From assembly GCF_003265705.1 (NCBI RefSeq), contig NW_020312848.1, forward strand, positions 51,276,545-51,340,544: a stretch of 64,000 bases of DNA, in the 5' to 3' direction. Within the stretch, counting starts at the first letter, position 1. The number at the start of each line of letters is the position of its first letter. Both the position numbers and the translations under genes were made by a program. This document shows, in pieces, positions 47,969 through 60,147 of this stretch. Origin of the DNA: Callorhinus ursinus. Its lineage: Eukaryota > Chordata > Mammalia > Carnivora > Otariidae. A model generated the notes under the pieces. That model did no database searches. It saw only the letters and a program-made list of their open reading frames with translations, and was not told where the DNA came from.

Positions 47969-48490
47969 TTTTATCTGTTATCCCTGAACTCTACTTTGAC
48001 TATTCCTGAGAACGTAGGTGCCCCCAACACAGTGACCACCTGAAAATTCAGGAACAAAAAACTTCAACTATATCAATTCAACAAATAACCCCACACATTA
48101 GATTACACAAACAAAAAAAATGTTTTTGGAACAATGCACTAAAAATTTTGATTAGAACTCCATGCAGAAAATATCTGAAGAGTTCCGAGCATTTTACAGG
48201 ATACTATACAGAAATTCTAGAAAATGATTAATGAAGAATAATTATCAGAGAAAGAGTATGTCTAAGACCAAAGGCAGTCAGAATATTACATATTTAGATT
48301 TATATAAATTATTTGTCCAACTACAAATAAAAGTGAGAAGAGGATAAACATAAATTATAACATGAACACATTTTCTGAGTTTCCGTCTGACATCACTGGT
48401 TATTCCTTCTCATCTCCCTGGTTCTAAGTTAGACTACTGGGGCTCACTAAGAGTTCAGGCCTAAAATCTCTTCTTTCTCTACTCACTTCT
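47969..48490. other. No gene seen
   Basis: AT-rich unassigned DNA. Confidence 0.45.
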
Positions 48491-48491
48491 A

Positions 48492-48702
48492 GCTCAGAGA
48501 TCAGCAATCTACTTCCTGCAGGCCAAGTCCAGACTACCACTTATTTTTATAAATAAAGATTTATTAGAATATAACCATACCCATTTAATCACTGTCATCA
48601 TATTTCACAGTACAAGGACAGAGTTGAATAGTTGCAACAAAGACTTCGTAGTGTACCTGCCTGACCTTTTACAGAAAAGGTTTGCCAACTCTTGTCTAAG
48701 GG
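48492..48702 (-). mobile_element. hAT-type (MER1-like) MITE fossil
   Basis: Terminal inverted ends CAGAGATCAGCAA and TTTGCCAACTCTTG. Internal TAAATAAAGATTTATTAGAA, GAGTTGAATAGTTGCAACAA and CCTTTTACAGAAAAGGTTTG. Family name is from recognition. Confidence 0.75.
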
Positions 48703-48844
48703 ATCTCACTCAGATCCATAACTTTAAATCTATGTCTTGGACAACTCACAGAATTCTATCTTCAGTTCTGACCCAGATTTGCATTTCAACTTTTCAGGCC
48801 ACATCTACTCTTGAATTTCTAATAGTCATGCAAATATCACACGT

Positions 48845-49445
48845 CTAAAACTGGAAATTTGATTTCCACCTACCCCCACCTGCTCCTACACCTTTCCTTT
48901 CTCAGTACATACATTTCCATTCATCCAAATGCCTGCGCCAAAAGCTTTAGAATCATTGTCATTTCTCTGTTTCTATCACATTCTATCCCAACCATCAAAA
49001 ACTTTTATCCTCAACATATATCCAGAATCTTGCCATTTCTTACCTACTACAATGCGACTCAAGCCACAACCATTTCTCACCTGGACTACGGCAGTAGCCT
49101 CCTGATTGGCTCTCTAGTTGTGCTCTCAGCCCCTCACATTCCATTTTCACAGAGCATCCAGAATGATCATGGAATCCCACTGCCAAAAATACTTCAAAGG
49201 CCAGGCAGGGTATGGCTATCAAAGCCCTGCATGATCTGGCCCCTGGTTACAACCATCTCTTCTTCCTCTTCGGTTTCTCCACATGGGGCTCCTTGCTGTC
49301 AAGCATGCCCTGCCCAGAATCTTTGTACTCACTGCTCTGTCAGGAAAATATTTCCCCCCGAAATCTGGCTGGCTCAGTTCCTCTTTTTATTCAGGTCTCT
49401 GCTCAAACATTAATTCAGACTAGAGGCCGTCTCTAATTTAGTGAC
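48845..49445 (+). mobile_element. L2 LINE fossil, ~600 bp
   Basis: CAAAGCCCTGCATGATCTGG, CCCCTGGTTACAACC, GGCTGGCTCAGTTCCTCTTT and TTCAGGTCTCTGCTCAAACA are the L2 3'-half in order. The 184-codon open frame at 48859-49413 lies on this fossil and has no independent gene signal. Confidence 0.85.
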
Positions 49446-49713
49446 TCCTGTCAACTCTATTTCTGCTGTTTTTGGATTCCCTGGGAAACAGACTCCAAGA
49501 CTGAGATTTGCATACATTTGGGGGGTGCTCTCAGGAATAACATCTGGAAAGAAGTGAAGGAAGCAGGACAGGCAGAAGGAAACTGGACTGCAATGCAGAT
49601 GTAACACAGGTTTTAGCCAATGATACAAAAACCTCAAGTTGGGAACAGCCTCTCAGAATTGCTCCAATTGAGGCAAGGGACTGGATCTTTGAGCCCACAG
49701 ATTGATGCATTAT
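49446..49713. other. No gene seen
   Basis: Unassigned. Confidence 0.4.
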
Positions 49714-49940
49714 GAAATGCAGGGTTGGGGCACCTGGGTGGCTCAGTCGTTAAGCGTCTGCCTTTGGCTCAGGTCATGATCCCAGCATCCTGGGATCAAG
49801 CCCCGCATTGGGCTCCATGCTCAGCGGGAAGCCTGCTTCTCCCTCTCCCACTCCCCCTGCTTGTGTTCCCTCTCTATGTCTCTCTCTGTCAAATAAATAA
49901 AATCTTAAAAAAAAAAAAAAGAAAGAAAGAAATGCAGGGT
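49714..49940 (+). mobile_element. Can-SINE, forward, with 12-bp TSD
   Basis: The element (49726-49928) is flanked by GAAATGCAGGGT at 49714-49725 and 49929-49940. The tail grew a GAAA repeat. Confidence 0.96.
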
Positions 49941-49989
49941 ACCCCAGAAAGGGGGTATAAACTAGGGGTAAGAAACATGAAAATGTGCT

Positions 49990-50960
49990 TCAGGGAAGTT
50001 AGGGAAATGCAAATTCAAACCACAACAACATACTATTTTATGCACACTAGAATAGCTATAATCAAAAACACAGAAAATATCAAACATTGGCAAGGATATG
50101 GAGAAACTGGAGCCATCACACATTGCTGATGAAAATGTGAACTGTTACACGCAGCTGCTTTAGAAAACAGTTTGGTAGTTTCTTGAAAAATTAACATAAA
50201 TTTACCACACAATCCAGCAATTCCACATCTAGGAATCTACTCAAGAGAAACAAAAATACAGGTCTATAGAAAGACTTATAAAGAATATTTGTAGCAGCAT
50301 TATTCGTAATACCTAAAAACTGCAAACAACCCTATGGTCCATCAAATGACAAATACGTTTTAAAAACGGAGTACATACATACACAGAATACTATTCAGTT
50401 ATAAAAAGGAATAAAACACTGATACTTGCTACAACATAAAAGGAGCCAGACTCAAAAGTCCATTTATTGTATGATTCTATGCAAATAAAATGCCCAGAAA
50501 GGACAAACCTATAGCAACAGAAAATAAATTATTGGTGGCCTAGAACAAGAGGAGTGACTACAAATAGGCATAAGAATACTTTTAGAATGGTGGAAAATGT
50601 TGGGGTCCCTAGGTGGCTCAGTCAGTTAAGCATCTGACTCTTGGTTTCGGCTCAGGTCATGATCTCAGGGTCGTGAGATCAAGCCCCACATCAGGCTTGT
50701 ATCTGCTTCTCTCCCACTCTCTCCCTCTGCCTCTGCCCCTCCCACTGCTGGCATGCTCGCTCTCTCTCTTTCTCTTTCTCTCTCTCCCTCTCATAAATAA
50801 ATCTTTTAAGAAATGGTGGAAAATGCTCTAAAATTGGACTGTGGTGATGGCTACACAACTCTGTAAGTTCACTATGTATCACCGATTTCTACACTTAGCA
50901 TGGGTGACTTTTAGGAGATGTAAATTATACATTAATAAGTATGTACAAAGGAAAATAGCA
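49990..50960 (+). mobile_element. Old L1 3' end split by a SINE
   Basis: Decayed ORF2 tail (GGAAATGCAAATTCAAACC, CCACACAATCCAGCAATTCC) and an old 3'UTR (GGACTGTGGTGATGGCTACA), interrupted at 50600-50811. Confidence 0.88.
50586..50825 (+). mobile_element. Can-SINE inside old L1, with 14-bp TSD
   Basis: The element (50600-50811) is flanked by AATGGTGGAAAATG at 50586-50599 and 50812-50825. Older sequence type (GACTCTTGGTTTCGGCTCAG). Confidence 0.97.
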
Positions 50961-51004
50961 AAAAAAAAAGATTGTTGGTAGATTCTTGAATTATCTGAAG
51001 TGGT

Positions 51005-51190
51005 AATAAAGATAATAACAAATACTGCGTTTGCTAGGAATCAAGAATTGTTCTAAAATCTTAACATGTGTTAACTCATTTAATTTTCACCATAATCCCA
51101 TGAAATGGGAACTATTTCATCCCTATCTCAGAGATGAGATAAGTGAGGCACAAGGAAGCAAGCAACCCAAAATCAGAGAAGTAATATACC
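51005..51190 (-). mobile_element. MIR SINE fossil, reverse
   Basis: GTTAACTCATTTAATTTTCA, CCCATGAAATGGGAACTATT, GATGAGATAAGTGAGGCAC: reverse MIR. Confidence 0.8.
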
Positions 51191-51473
51191 AAGAATATAT
51201 TAATTTATGCTCATAAAAATAAGTAATTCTACCTTGAAATGCAAGTAACAGCATTTACCTATCTACAACAAAACCAAGACAGCATCTTATGTGTATGAAC
51301 ATGGTAACTTTACCATAAGTAGCATATTTAAGATGGTCTAACAAGTGACCAGTTTGCAATACTTCTTTCTACTAGCCCATAAAACCAGCCATTAATATAT
51401 GCTCATTATAAGACAGTTTGGTCATAACTGGAACATATTTGTTGAGGGACTTTACTGTAAACAAATACAAAGA

Positions 51474-53093
51474 ATATCCATGATCTACATAGATCAATGG
51501 AACAGAAGAGAGAGCCCAGAAATGGACCCTCAACTCTATGGTCAACTTGTCTTTGACAAAGCAGGAAAGAATGTCCAATGGAAAAAAGACAGTCTCTTCA
51601 ACAAATGGTTGGGACAATTGGACAGCCACATGCAGAAGAATGAAACTGGACAATTTCCTTACACCACACACAAAAATAGACTCCAAATGATTGAAAGACC
51701 TAAACGTGAGACAGGAGTCCATCCAAATCCTAAAGGAGAACACAGGCAGCAACCTCTTCCACCTCAGCCGCAGCAACTTCTTCCTAGAAACATCGCCAAA
51801 GGCAAGGGAAGCAAGGGCAAAAATGAACTATTGGGATTTCATCAAGATAAAAAGCTTTTGCACAGCAAAAGAAACAGTCCACAAAACCAAAAGACAACCA
51901 ACAGAATGGGAGAAAATATTGGCAAATGGCATATCAGATAAAGGGCTAGTATATAAAATCTATAAAGAACTTATCAAACTCAACACCCAAAGAACAAATA
52001 ATCCAATCAAGAAATAGGCAGAAGACATGAACAGGCATTTTTCCAAAGAAGACAGCCAAATGGCCAACAGACACATGAAAAAGTGCCCAACATCGCTCGG
52101 CATCAGGGAAATCCAAATCAAAACCTCAATGAGATACCACCTCACACCAGTCAGAACGGCTAAAATTAACAAGTCAGGAAACGACAGATGTTGGCGGGGA
52201 TGCAGAGAAAGGGGAACCCTTCTACACTGTTGGTGGGAATGCAAGTTGGTGCAATCACTCTGGAAAACAGTATGGAGGTTCCTCAAACAGTTGCAAATAG
52301 AGCTACCATACGATCCAGCAATTGCACTACTGGGTATTTACCCCAAAGATACAAATGTAGGGATCTGAAGGGGTACGTGCACCCCAATGTTTATAGCAGC
52401 AATGTCCACAATAGCCAAACTGTGGAAAGAGCCAAGATGTCCATTGACAGATGAATGGATAAAGAAGATGTGGTGTATATACACAATGGAATATTATGCA
52501 GCCATCAAAAGGAATGAGATCTTGCCATTTGCAATGACATGGATGGAACTGGAGGGTGTTATGCTGAATGAAATAAGTCAATCAGAGAAAGACATGTATC
52601 ATATGACCTCACTGATATGAGGAATTCTTAATCTCAGGAAACAAACTGAGGGTTGCTGGAGGGGTGGGGGGGGGGGGGGGGGGGGGGGCTGGGTGATAGA
52701 CATTGGGGAGGGTATGTGCTATGGTGAGTGCTGTGAATTGTGCAAGACTGTTGAATCACAGATGTGTACTTCTGAAACAAATAATGCAATATATGTTAAG
52801 AAAAAAAAAGAAGATAGCAGGAGGGGAAGAATGAAGGGGGGGGAATTGGAGAGGGAGACCAACCATGAGAGACGATGGACTCTGAAAAACAAACTGAGGG
52901 TTCTAGAGGGGGTGGGGTGGGGGGATGGGTTAGCCTGGTGATGGGTATTAAAGAGGACACGTTCTGCATGGAGCACTGGGTGTTATGCACAAACAGTGAA
53001 TCATGGAACACTACATCCAAAACTAATGATGTAATGTATGGTGATTAACATAATAATAAAAATTTTTTTAAAAAAAAGGATATCCATGATCTA
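51474..53093 (+). mobile_element. Young 5'-truncated L1 with 14-bp TSD
   Basis: The element (51488-53079) begins in late ORF2 and ends with the two-unit 3'UTR and A-tail. ATATCCATGATCTA flanks it at 51474-51487 and 53080-53093. Against the intact ORF2 it lacks about 9 bases near 51610 and has a TAG at about 52015, so its ORF2 remnant is broken. A run of 23 G sits in the 3'UTR. Confidence 0.97.
52666..52688 (+). repeat. G23 homopolymer in L1 3'UTR
   Basis: Uninterrupted G-run expanded from the shorter interrupted G-tract found in related copies. It can form a G-quadruplex and is likely prone to length or assembly error. Confidence 0.9.
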
Positions 53094-53094
53094 A

Positions 53095-55280
53095 TCTACT
53101 GAATCTGTGTGTTTATAAAGCTACAAAAGTATCATCATGGCATATATAAATATGACTTTATTCTGCAAGGGCTAGAGGCTGTCTATTCATGTATAAACAT
53201 ACTTACAAACACACACACTGACTGACATACACTGAATAATAAAGATTTTCTAGTTCACCATGTCACCCAACTGAAGGCATACCATTGTTCCTAAAACTGA
53301 AAAGTACAATGGGACAAGATGAGATGACAGTGTGTTTTATCTTCTTCATTTGAAAGTTTAGTTATAAATTTCACATGGCAGTAAACCAATAGAAATGGAA
53401 GACCTGGTGACAATAACTTCTCATGTATCTTTCAATAATACACTTCCAAATTTGGAAATAGCTCTAGATAAGAGAGCTGATAAATGAACCATCTTGTATG
53501 TAGTTAATTTTTTTTTAAACTAAGGCACTTCATATAAATGATTAGCAAGCCTATATATTTGACAACAAAGCCTTATGAACAGTCTAATAAAACCCAATAC
53601 CCAGACTATGTAGGAAACAGGCTATTTAACTAAAACCACATTCACCTTCAATACATTTGCAGGTTAAGAATGAAAAACCCACATCAGCACTTTCTGTCTA
53701 AATGATATATCGATGGAAAGCTAGAATAAAAATGGTGCTGAAAAATGCACCATTTATAACTGAGAATAAATGTTCCTAAGTGCTGACAAGCTTCTGTCAG
53801 TTAAATTGCTTTAATGTAGAAATATTTTTCCCTAAATGTTTCTCTAGTATTTTTATTAGGAAAGTTTATAATTAATTTATGCTCCAAACTAATAATTAAA
53901 CAACTTTTTTGTGTGTTAGTTCTAGGAGTTAGTAATGTGTATGTTTAATGCATTCATTTACAGTTGCAGAAAACATTCCATAACAGAAAATTAATTCCTA
54001 CCCTTAATTCTCTTAGAGCATAACATGACTGCCTAGAAAGCAATACATCAATAATAAATTTATGATTCAATATGGACATCAGAACATAGCTAAAAACTTG
54101 CAGATCTATACAACCAAGTACATTAAATAGTCCTCCCGGGTAACATACAGCCACGAGTACGAGTACTTCTCATAATTCAATACATACTATGGTAAGAACG
54201 ATTATTCACTTTACCATTACTCATACTATGGTAAGAACCAAGACTCATTTTGAGTCTCAGTCCATTTTAAAAGAACCTGTAGGTGTTGTGAATGTAATGA
54301 ATGAAATCACCAACTTGCACCCCTCCCAAAAAAACAAAAGGAAAACAACAACAAAAAAAGAAATGACCTAAAAGGTATCTTAACCTCTGTGAAAATATTC
54401 TGCTTAATTTTTTTTTAAGATGTTGGTATAACTTTGATACTTTGATTACATAACCTTTTGGTCTCTATATAGAAAAATTCTTTGAAATTCCTGAAAATAA
54501 AAATAGACAATAACGTAAAGCTTGCTTCTAACAGTGACCAGATTCAATATTCAAGTTTAAACAAACTACATTCACTACAATAAATTTAAGCAGAAAAAAA
54601 AAAAAAACAACTATGCTGGATTGCTGCAGGACTGCTCTCCCAGTCATGTATGTAACTGGAAAAGTAAGCAAATTTTATGATTTCAGATATTGGGGGAAAA
54701 AGGCCACACAGGTCTGTGATTATTAGGAGAAAAGAAACAAAGCAGGTCCTCTCCAAAACTGCCTATATTTCATACTGGAAGCGAAGTCCAGATTGTGGTA
54801 TAGAAAAGGGGAACACAAAAAGAGTCTCATAGACTGAATAAGGAGAGATACTGAAACCATTTGAAAAGGGAGCTGTGCAGAGAAAAAAGCTGTAGTAACT
54901 GGCATAGCAATCCCCTTAAGGTTTTAAATACCAAGCCGTACTTCTTAGGGTGAAACTTGAAGAGGTCAACTGAAGAACAACTAGAAAGGAAAATCAATTT
55001 CAGGGAAGCTGTTAACCGAACAATTTCCTAAATGTAGAGACCTTGTTGAATAAGCAGGGCATTCTGTAGACTCCAAAAAGTTCATGCCTTAGTAGTGAGG
55101 GTAAACTAGTTCTAGAGTAAATACCACCCTAGATAATCCTATAAAAGCATGAAGAGGAGCCTTGAGATCATCAGACTGACCTGCAAATAACTGAATGCAA
55201 AAAAAAAAAAAAAAAAAGTCAAACACTACCTAAACAAAGCTATAACTTTCAGCTTAATAATATGAATCCTAATATTCATT
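53095..55280. other. No gene or repeat recognised
   Basis: AT-rich DNA. CATACTATGGTAAGAAC occurs twice, 39 bp apart (54183, 54222). A-runs at 54596 and 55200. Confidence 0.45.
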
Positions 55281-55886
55281 ATCTAATTAAAAAAAATATT
55301 AGGAACAGGCAAAAAGGCAGAAAATAGTACCCATAAGTTGGGGGGGGGGGTCAGCCAATAAAAAGGGACACAGAAATAAAAAAGATAACATTAACATAAA
55401 AGGACTTTAAAATAGCTATTAAAATGGGCTACACAGGATTAAAGACTTAAAGGAAAACACGAATATAATGAGAAAGGAAAAACATTTAAGAGAATCAAAT
55501 TTAAAAATAAGATATATGACATGAAAATTTCACTGGATGGGATTATCAGCAGATTGGACACCACAGAAAAAACTTGTCAGTGAAACTGAAGACAGAGTCC
55601 TATAAATTATCTTAACAAAAGTACAGAGGAATAAAAAGTCAAAACATGAATATACTCTCAATAACATTAGGATAAAATCAAATAATCTAACATTTGCATA
55701 ATTAAGAGTCCTACAGGAGAAAGAAGAAAGTCAAAAAAATATTTAAAGAGACCATGCTCCCAAATTTTCTAAATTTATTACAAACTACATACCTATGAAT
55801 CCAAGAAGTTCAAGGATGCTTAGGCAGATTAATCATAAAGAAAAAACACAAGACATGTTATAATCAAATTGCTAAAAACCAGTAAT

Positions 55887-56118
55887 AAAAAGAAAACCTT
55901 GGGCTGCCTGGGTGGCTCAGTCGGTTAAGCATCTGCCTTTGGCACAGATCATGATCCCAGGGTCCTGGGATCGAGTTCCCCATCGGGCACCCTGCTCAGC
56001 AGGGAGCCTGCTTCTCCCTCTGCCTGCTCTGCCTGCCCCTTCCCCTGTTTGTGCGCTCTCTCTCTTCGACAAATAAATAAATAAAATCTTAAAAAAAAAA
56101 AAAAGAAAAGAAAATCTT
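55887..56118 (+). mobile_element. Can-SINE, forward, inside old L1
   Basis: The element (55901-56105) is flanked by AAAAGAAAACCTT and AAAAGAAAATCTT, a TSD with one change. Confidence 0.95.
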
Positions 56119-56228
56119 AAAAGCATGCTGGGAAAAAAAAAAGGTACATATATACACAGAAACAAATACACAAATAACACAAATATCTCATCAGGAACTA
56201 TGCAAGCCAGAAATAAAATAGAACAATG

Positions 56229-56254
56229 TTTGTTGTTGTTGTTGTTGTTGTTTT
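56229..56254. repeat. TTG microsatellite
   Basis: About eight TTG units within the L1 ORF1 remnant. Confidence 0.95.
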
Positions 56255-56685
56255 AACTTCTAGAAGAAAAAATTGTGAAACTAAAATTCTATATCCAGCC
56301 CAAATAGCTTTCAAAAATGAATACAAAAGTAGAGGGAACTTGAGAAGATGGTGGGGTAGGAGGACCCTGAGCTCACCCTGTCCCATGTTTACAACTTGAT
56401 AACATCCATATCCTAGTCAATAAACCAGAGAGCAATCTGAAGACTGGCAGAAAAAACTCCGCAGCTAAATATAGAGAAGAAACTGCATCTGAAAGGTCAG
56501 CAAGGTCAGAAAGGTGGAGGGAGACTGCCCAAGGAGGGAGGGAGTGCACACAGGGTGAGGGCAGAGAAAGGAGCCCTGTAGGGAACTCACACAGGGGAGA
56601 CTAATCCCCATAAGTTTGGCTCTCAAAACCAGAGAGGCTGAATTCCCTGAGATTTTACAACCAATGGGACTTGGAGCCTAGAGCC

Positions 56686-56853
56686 TAAAAGTCAGCTGAT
56701 TCATCAAAATTTTACTATAAAGAGACAACTGTGTTTGGGGGAAAAGTGAAACAGAGTTTTAGTTATTTTTAAGTGTCCAAAATGTTCAATTCTATTTCAT
56801 AAAACTCTAATAAATTTAAAATTGGTGAAAACATAAAAAATAAAAGTCAGCTG
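56686..56853 (+). pseudogene. Orphan 142-bp retrocopy of an mRNA 3' end
   Basis: The inserted segment 56699-56840 is flanked by identical TAAAAGTCAGCTG (56686-56698 and 56841-56853). It ends in A6 about 20 nt after AATAAA (56809-56814), the layout of a 5'-truncated processed transcript. The source gene is not recognised. Confidence 0.85.
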
Positions 56854-56940
56854 GCCCCACACGGGGTGAGCTGGGAGGGGGAGTGATGTCTTAGAAAGAC
56901 AGCAACCTACACAAAGAGGCAACATAAAAACAGCAGTACA

Positions 56941-57143
56941 GGGGCGTCTGGGTGGCTCAGTCGTTAAGTGTCTGCCTTCGGCTCAGGTCATGATCCCAGG
57001 GTCCTGGGTTCAAGCCCCACATCAGGCTCCCTGCTCAGCAGGAAGCCTGCTTCTCCCTCTCTCACTCTCCCAGCTTGTGTTCCCTCTCTCGCAGTGTCTC
57101 TCTCTGTCAAATAAATAAAATCTTAAAAAAAAAAAACAGTACA
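56941..57143 (+). mobile_element. Can-SINE, forward
   Basis: The element is 56941-57136. CAGTACA precedes and follows it (57137-57143), a short TSD. Confidence 0.95.
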
Positions 57144-57499
57144 TACAATGCTGGGGGCAAACGGGAGACAGATCTGTTCATACTGATTTCGGAGCATGTT
57201 GGAGGACTTCTCCAAAAATGAGGGAACTGGCAGGAGACATTTTACTCCCCTACCCACCAGCATAAACGGGGAACAACCCGCCGGAGGTGGCCCCTACCCG
57301 GACATTTGTGCCTAACCTGCTAGCAATGTGTCACACCTACAAGTTCTCGGGAAGACTCACCCACTCCAAACCTGCTAGGCTGGCCGCTGGTTGCAGGGCA
57401 AATTCTGTTAAAGCTGCATTCATGCCCCACCCAGCTTCCAAATGCACTGCCGTTAGAGACTGAAAGCAGTCTCCAGACAACAGCTAACAAGAAAATGGG

Positions 57500-57740
57500 G
57501 ACCTCAATCATACAACCCCAAGGAACTGAATTATGCCAACCACCACACAGACATGGGATACAACTTCATGAGACTGCAGCCCCACCAAGCCCATGATTTT
57601 TACCCTGTGAGATCCTGCCAACAGAGTCCAGCTATGCCCAGACCACACTCTTGACCCACGAAAACTATGGGATAATTCACGTTCTCTTCAGCCACTAAGT
57701 TTGTGGTATTTGTTATGTAGTCATAGAAAACTAATACTGT
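57500..57740 (+). mobile_element. Possible LTR-type repeat 3' end
   Basis: AACCCCAAGGAACTGAATTA, then TTCAGCCACTAAGTTTGTGG and AGAAAACTAATACTG, a widespread ancient mammalian repeat end, probably LTR-like. Confidence 0.45.
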
Positions 57741-57744
57741 TACC

Positions 57745-58700
57745 CTCCAGCTGACAAACCACCAAAGTCAACAAATTAGGCCAAAAGAAGTCATTTGGGG
57801 TTTTTGTTTATTCTGATATAAGTACTGAATTTCATTGTTATAAAAATGTAAATTACTTTATTTTGCATATAGCTGGCATTTGACATTTTGAAAAGCCAAA
57901 TTACAACAAGCATATATGACACAACCAAGGCCTATTTTTAAAAATGCACAATCAAGAATAAAATACAAGAACAATTCTATCGGGAAGCAACTTTTTAAAA
58001 TTCTACTTAGGTAGAATTAGAATTCTAAAAAATTAGAATATTTTGTAAAATGTCGCCAAGTTATAATTAAAACAAACAAACAAAAACAAAAGACAAAAAA
58101 CAGGGTCAAAAGACCCCCAAAAGAAGTACAAAGAGAAATCAAAAGTGTAAAGAACTGCAAATAAAACGTTATGAATCTAGAATTTCTGAATAGAGATTTT
58201 ACATAATTGCAAATAGAGTCAATATTTATGCTTTTCTATGTGCCAAACTCTAGAATAAAGTAAAGCCCACACTAGTGAAACAAGACATTACAAACAAAAA
58301 ATCCCTTACACTATGATGTAACACATCTTATATCACAGAATTTAAAATTCTGGTGGGACTTGCCATATTTTAAAACACGTAGATTCACTGATACTGAAAA
58401 GAATATTTAAAATTTGAGATCTAAATATTTTTATGACTTTTCTTCTCCAGGTGGATAAAGAGTACTTGATTTTTGTCTTTTTTATCAAATTATAGTGAAA
58501 AAATGATACCAGTCTCTGAGATAACAAATTTTCTTTTTCTTCCAGCCTTATCATTCTATGATTCTTCACTAAATTTGTAGCAATTATATTAGACTATCTT
58601 ATTAACATTTAAATTAATACTTCAAAGGGAAGGTCATATGGTCAACCAAGGCTTAGAACCAGTTAAGTCAAATTACTGAAAAACATAGTTTCAACTGTAT
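57745..58700. other. No gene seen
   Basis: AT-rich; short open frames only. Confidence 0.45.
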
Positions 58701-58704
58701 TTAA

Positions 58705-59265
58705 AAGTTACTTTAATGGATGAAGTGATAAACAAAATGTGGTATATCCATACAATGAATTACTCTTCAGCCTTAAAAAAGAATGAAGTACTAATACATG
58801 CTATAGGGTAGGGCGCCTGGGTGGCTCAGTTGGTTAAGCGACTGCCTTCGGCTCAGGTCATGATCCTAGAGTCCCGGGATCGAGTCCCACATCAGGCTCC
58901 CTGCTCAGCAGGGAGTCTGCTTCTCCCTCTGACCCTCTTCCGTCTCGTGCTCTCTATCTCTCATTCTCTCTCTCAAATAAATAAATAAAATCTTTAAAAA
59001 AACAAAACAAAACAATACATGCTATAGGGTAGATGAGCCCTGAAAACATCATACTAAGTGAAGAAGCCAGAAACAAAAGGCCACATGTCTTATTATTTAT
59101 ATAAAATATTCAGATAGGTAAATCCATTCTGGGTATGGGATACTCCTTTGGGGATGATGGCTTTTTGGAACTAAGAGGTGACACAGCATTGTGAATACCA
59201 ATGTATTATATACTTTAAAATAATTTTATATTATGTGAATTTTACCTCAACTTTAAAAAGTTGAT
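58705..59265 (+). mobile_element. Old L1 3' end split by a SINE
   Basis: AAAATGTGGTATATCCATAC and AAAGAATGAAGTACTAATAC before the SINE. After it, TGGGTATGGGATACTCCTTT and TTATGTGAATTTTACCTC. Confidence 0.85.
58793..59031 (+). mobile_element. Can-SINE inside old L1, with 18-bp TSD
   Basis: The element (58811-59013) is flanked by AATACATGCTATAGGGTA at 58793-58810 and 59014-59031. Confidence 0.98.
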
Positions 59266-59269
59266 CTAG

Positions 59270-60140
59270 TCAGTCTAAGTATTAAATTATTACATATAGG
59301 TGATAGAAATTGGGAATAGATATTCTCTGTACAACACTCAACTGTGCAAATAAAAATCACTAGCACATGAACAGAAAATCATTAACTATCCTATTTAAGT
59401 ACAAATTGAACCTTTATACATGATGCTTGAAAGGTCATCTGTTCACTGCATGAACAATAATTAAAATGTTCTCTCCTGTGCTCAACAGTACAATATTTGC
59501 AACATTTTTCAAAAATTGTATAAAATGTTATGCCACAGAGGCAGTTCACGTAACTGTACTAAACAGTGTCCCTGCCTTCTCCTTTTTCTACCAATTAAAT
59601 ATTTATAAATTATTGCCAAATGCCATGTTGTAGCAAGACAAGATTTAACCCAAATACTAGGATTAGCAAACTAAGCAGTCAAATAAAATATTAAGCATGT
59701 CAACCAAATAATCCACTTTCCTTTTGTCTTTGGAAATACTTTATTAAATTTCCAAAGAGAAAAATAGTAATTTATATAAAAGATCTTAACCACTACTTTG
59801 AAAACACACATTTTAACACATAATTTAAGATTCTTCAATATGATCGGTTCAAGATTATTTTCTAGCAAGACAATCAAAATCTTCTAATCAGAAGAAACAC
59901 TTTAAAGGTATTTTTTCAGTTTGATTTAATTTACAAGCATAAATCTTGTCCATAATTATGAGAATTGCCTACTTTACTCCCAGTCGGCAAAAAATGTATC
60001 ATATGTAATACAGAATGTAGGTTACAACTGGGAGTTTATACCTAAATGGCATCATAAGTTAAGCGAAATGTAATACGTACTACCTTTAACAGAATTAAAT
60101 GAGTGCTAATATTATACAAAAATAGTAATAAAGTAGGTGC
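59270..60140. other. No gene seen
   Basis: AT-rich unassigned DNA. Confidence 0.45.
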
Positions 60141-60147
60141 TAGACCT

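Larger units (their letters stand above)
55290..56335 (+). mobile_element. Old L1 ORF1 region, broken
   Basis: AACAGGCAAAAAGGCAGAAA, GGACTTTAAAATAGCTATTA, CACTGGATGGGATTATCAGC, then the RRM-region text TTATAATCAAATTGCTAAAA and CATCAGGAACTATGCAAGCC, to TATATCCAGCCCAAATAGC. This follows the order of ORF1 of an old L1 (L1M or HAL1-like). A SINE at 55901 and a TTG repeat at 56229 interrupt it. No open frame survives. Confidence 0.75.
56338..57490 (+). mobile_element. L1 5'UTR remnant without ORFs
   Basis: GGTGGGGTAGGAGGACCCTG, AACAACCCGCCGGAGG and the G/C-rich leader order match the upstream half of a carnivore L1 5'UTR, missing from the 1-5925 element because of the window edge. Two later insertions split it (56699-56840 and 56941-57136). 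It ends before any ORF1. Confidence 0.7.

Noticed and set aside
48859..49413. 184-codon open frame
   Set aside because: It lies on an L2 LINE fossil and has no domain of its own.
51399..52620. Several ORF2-like frames in the 51.5 kb L1
   Set aside because: Fragments of a truncated, frameshifted ORF2 remnant and not genes; covered by the mobile element entry.
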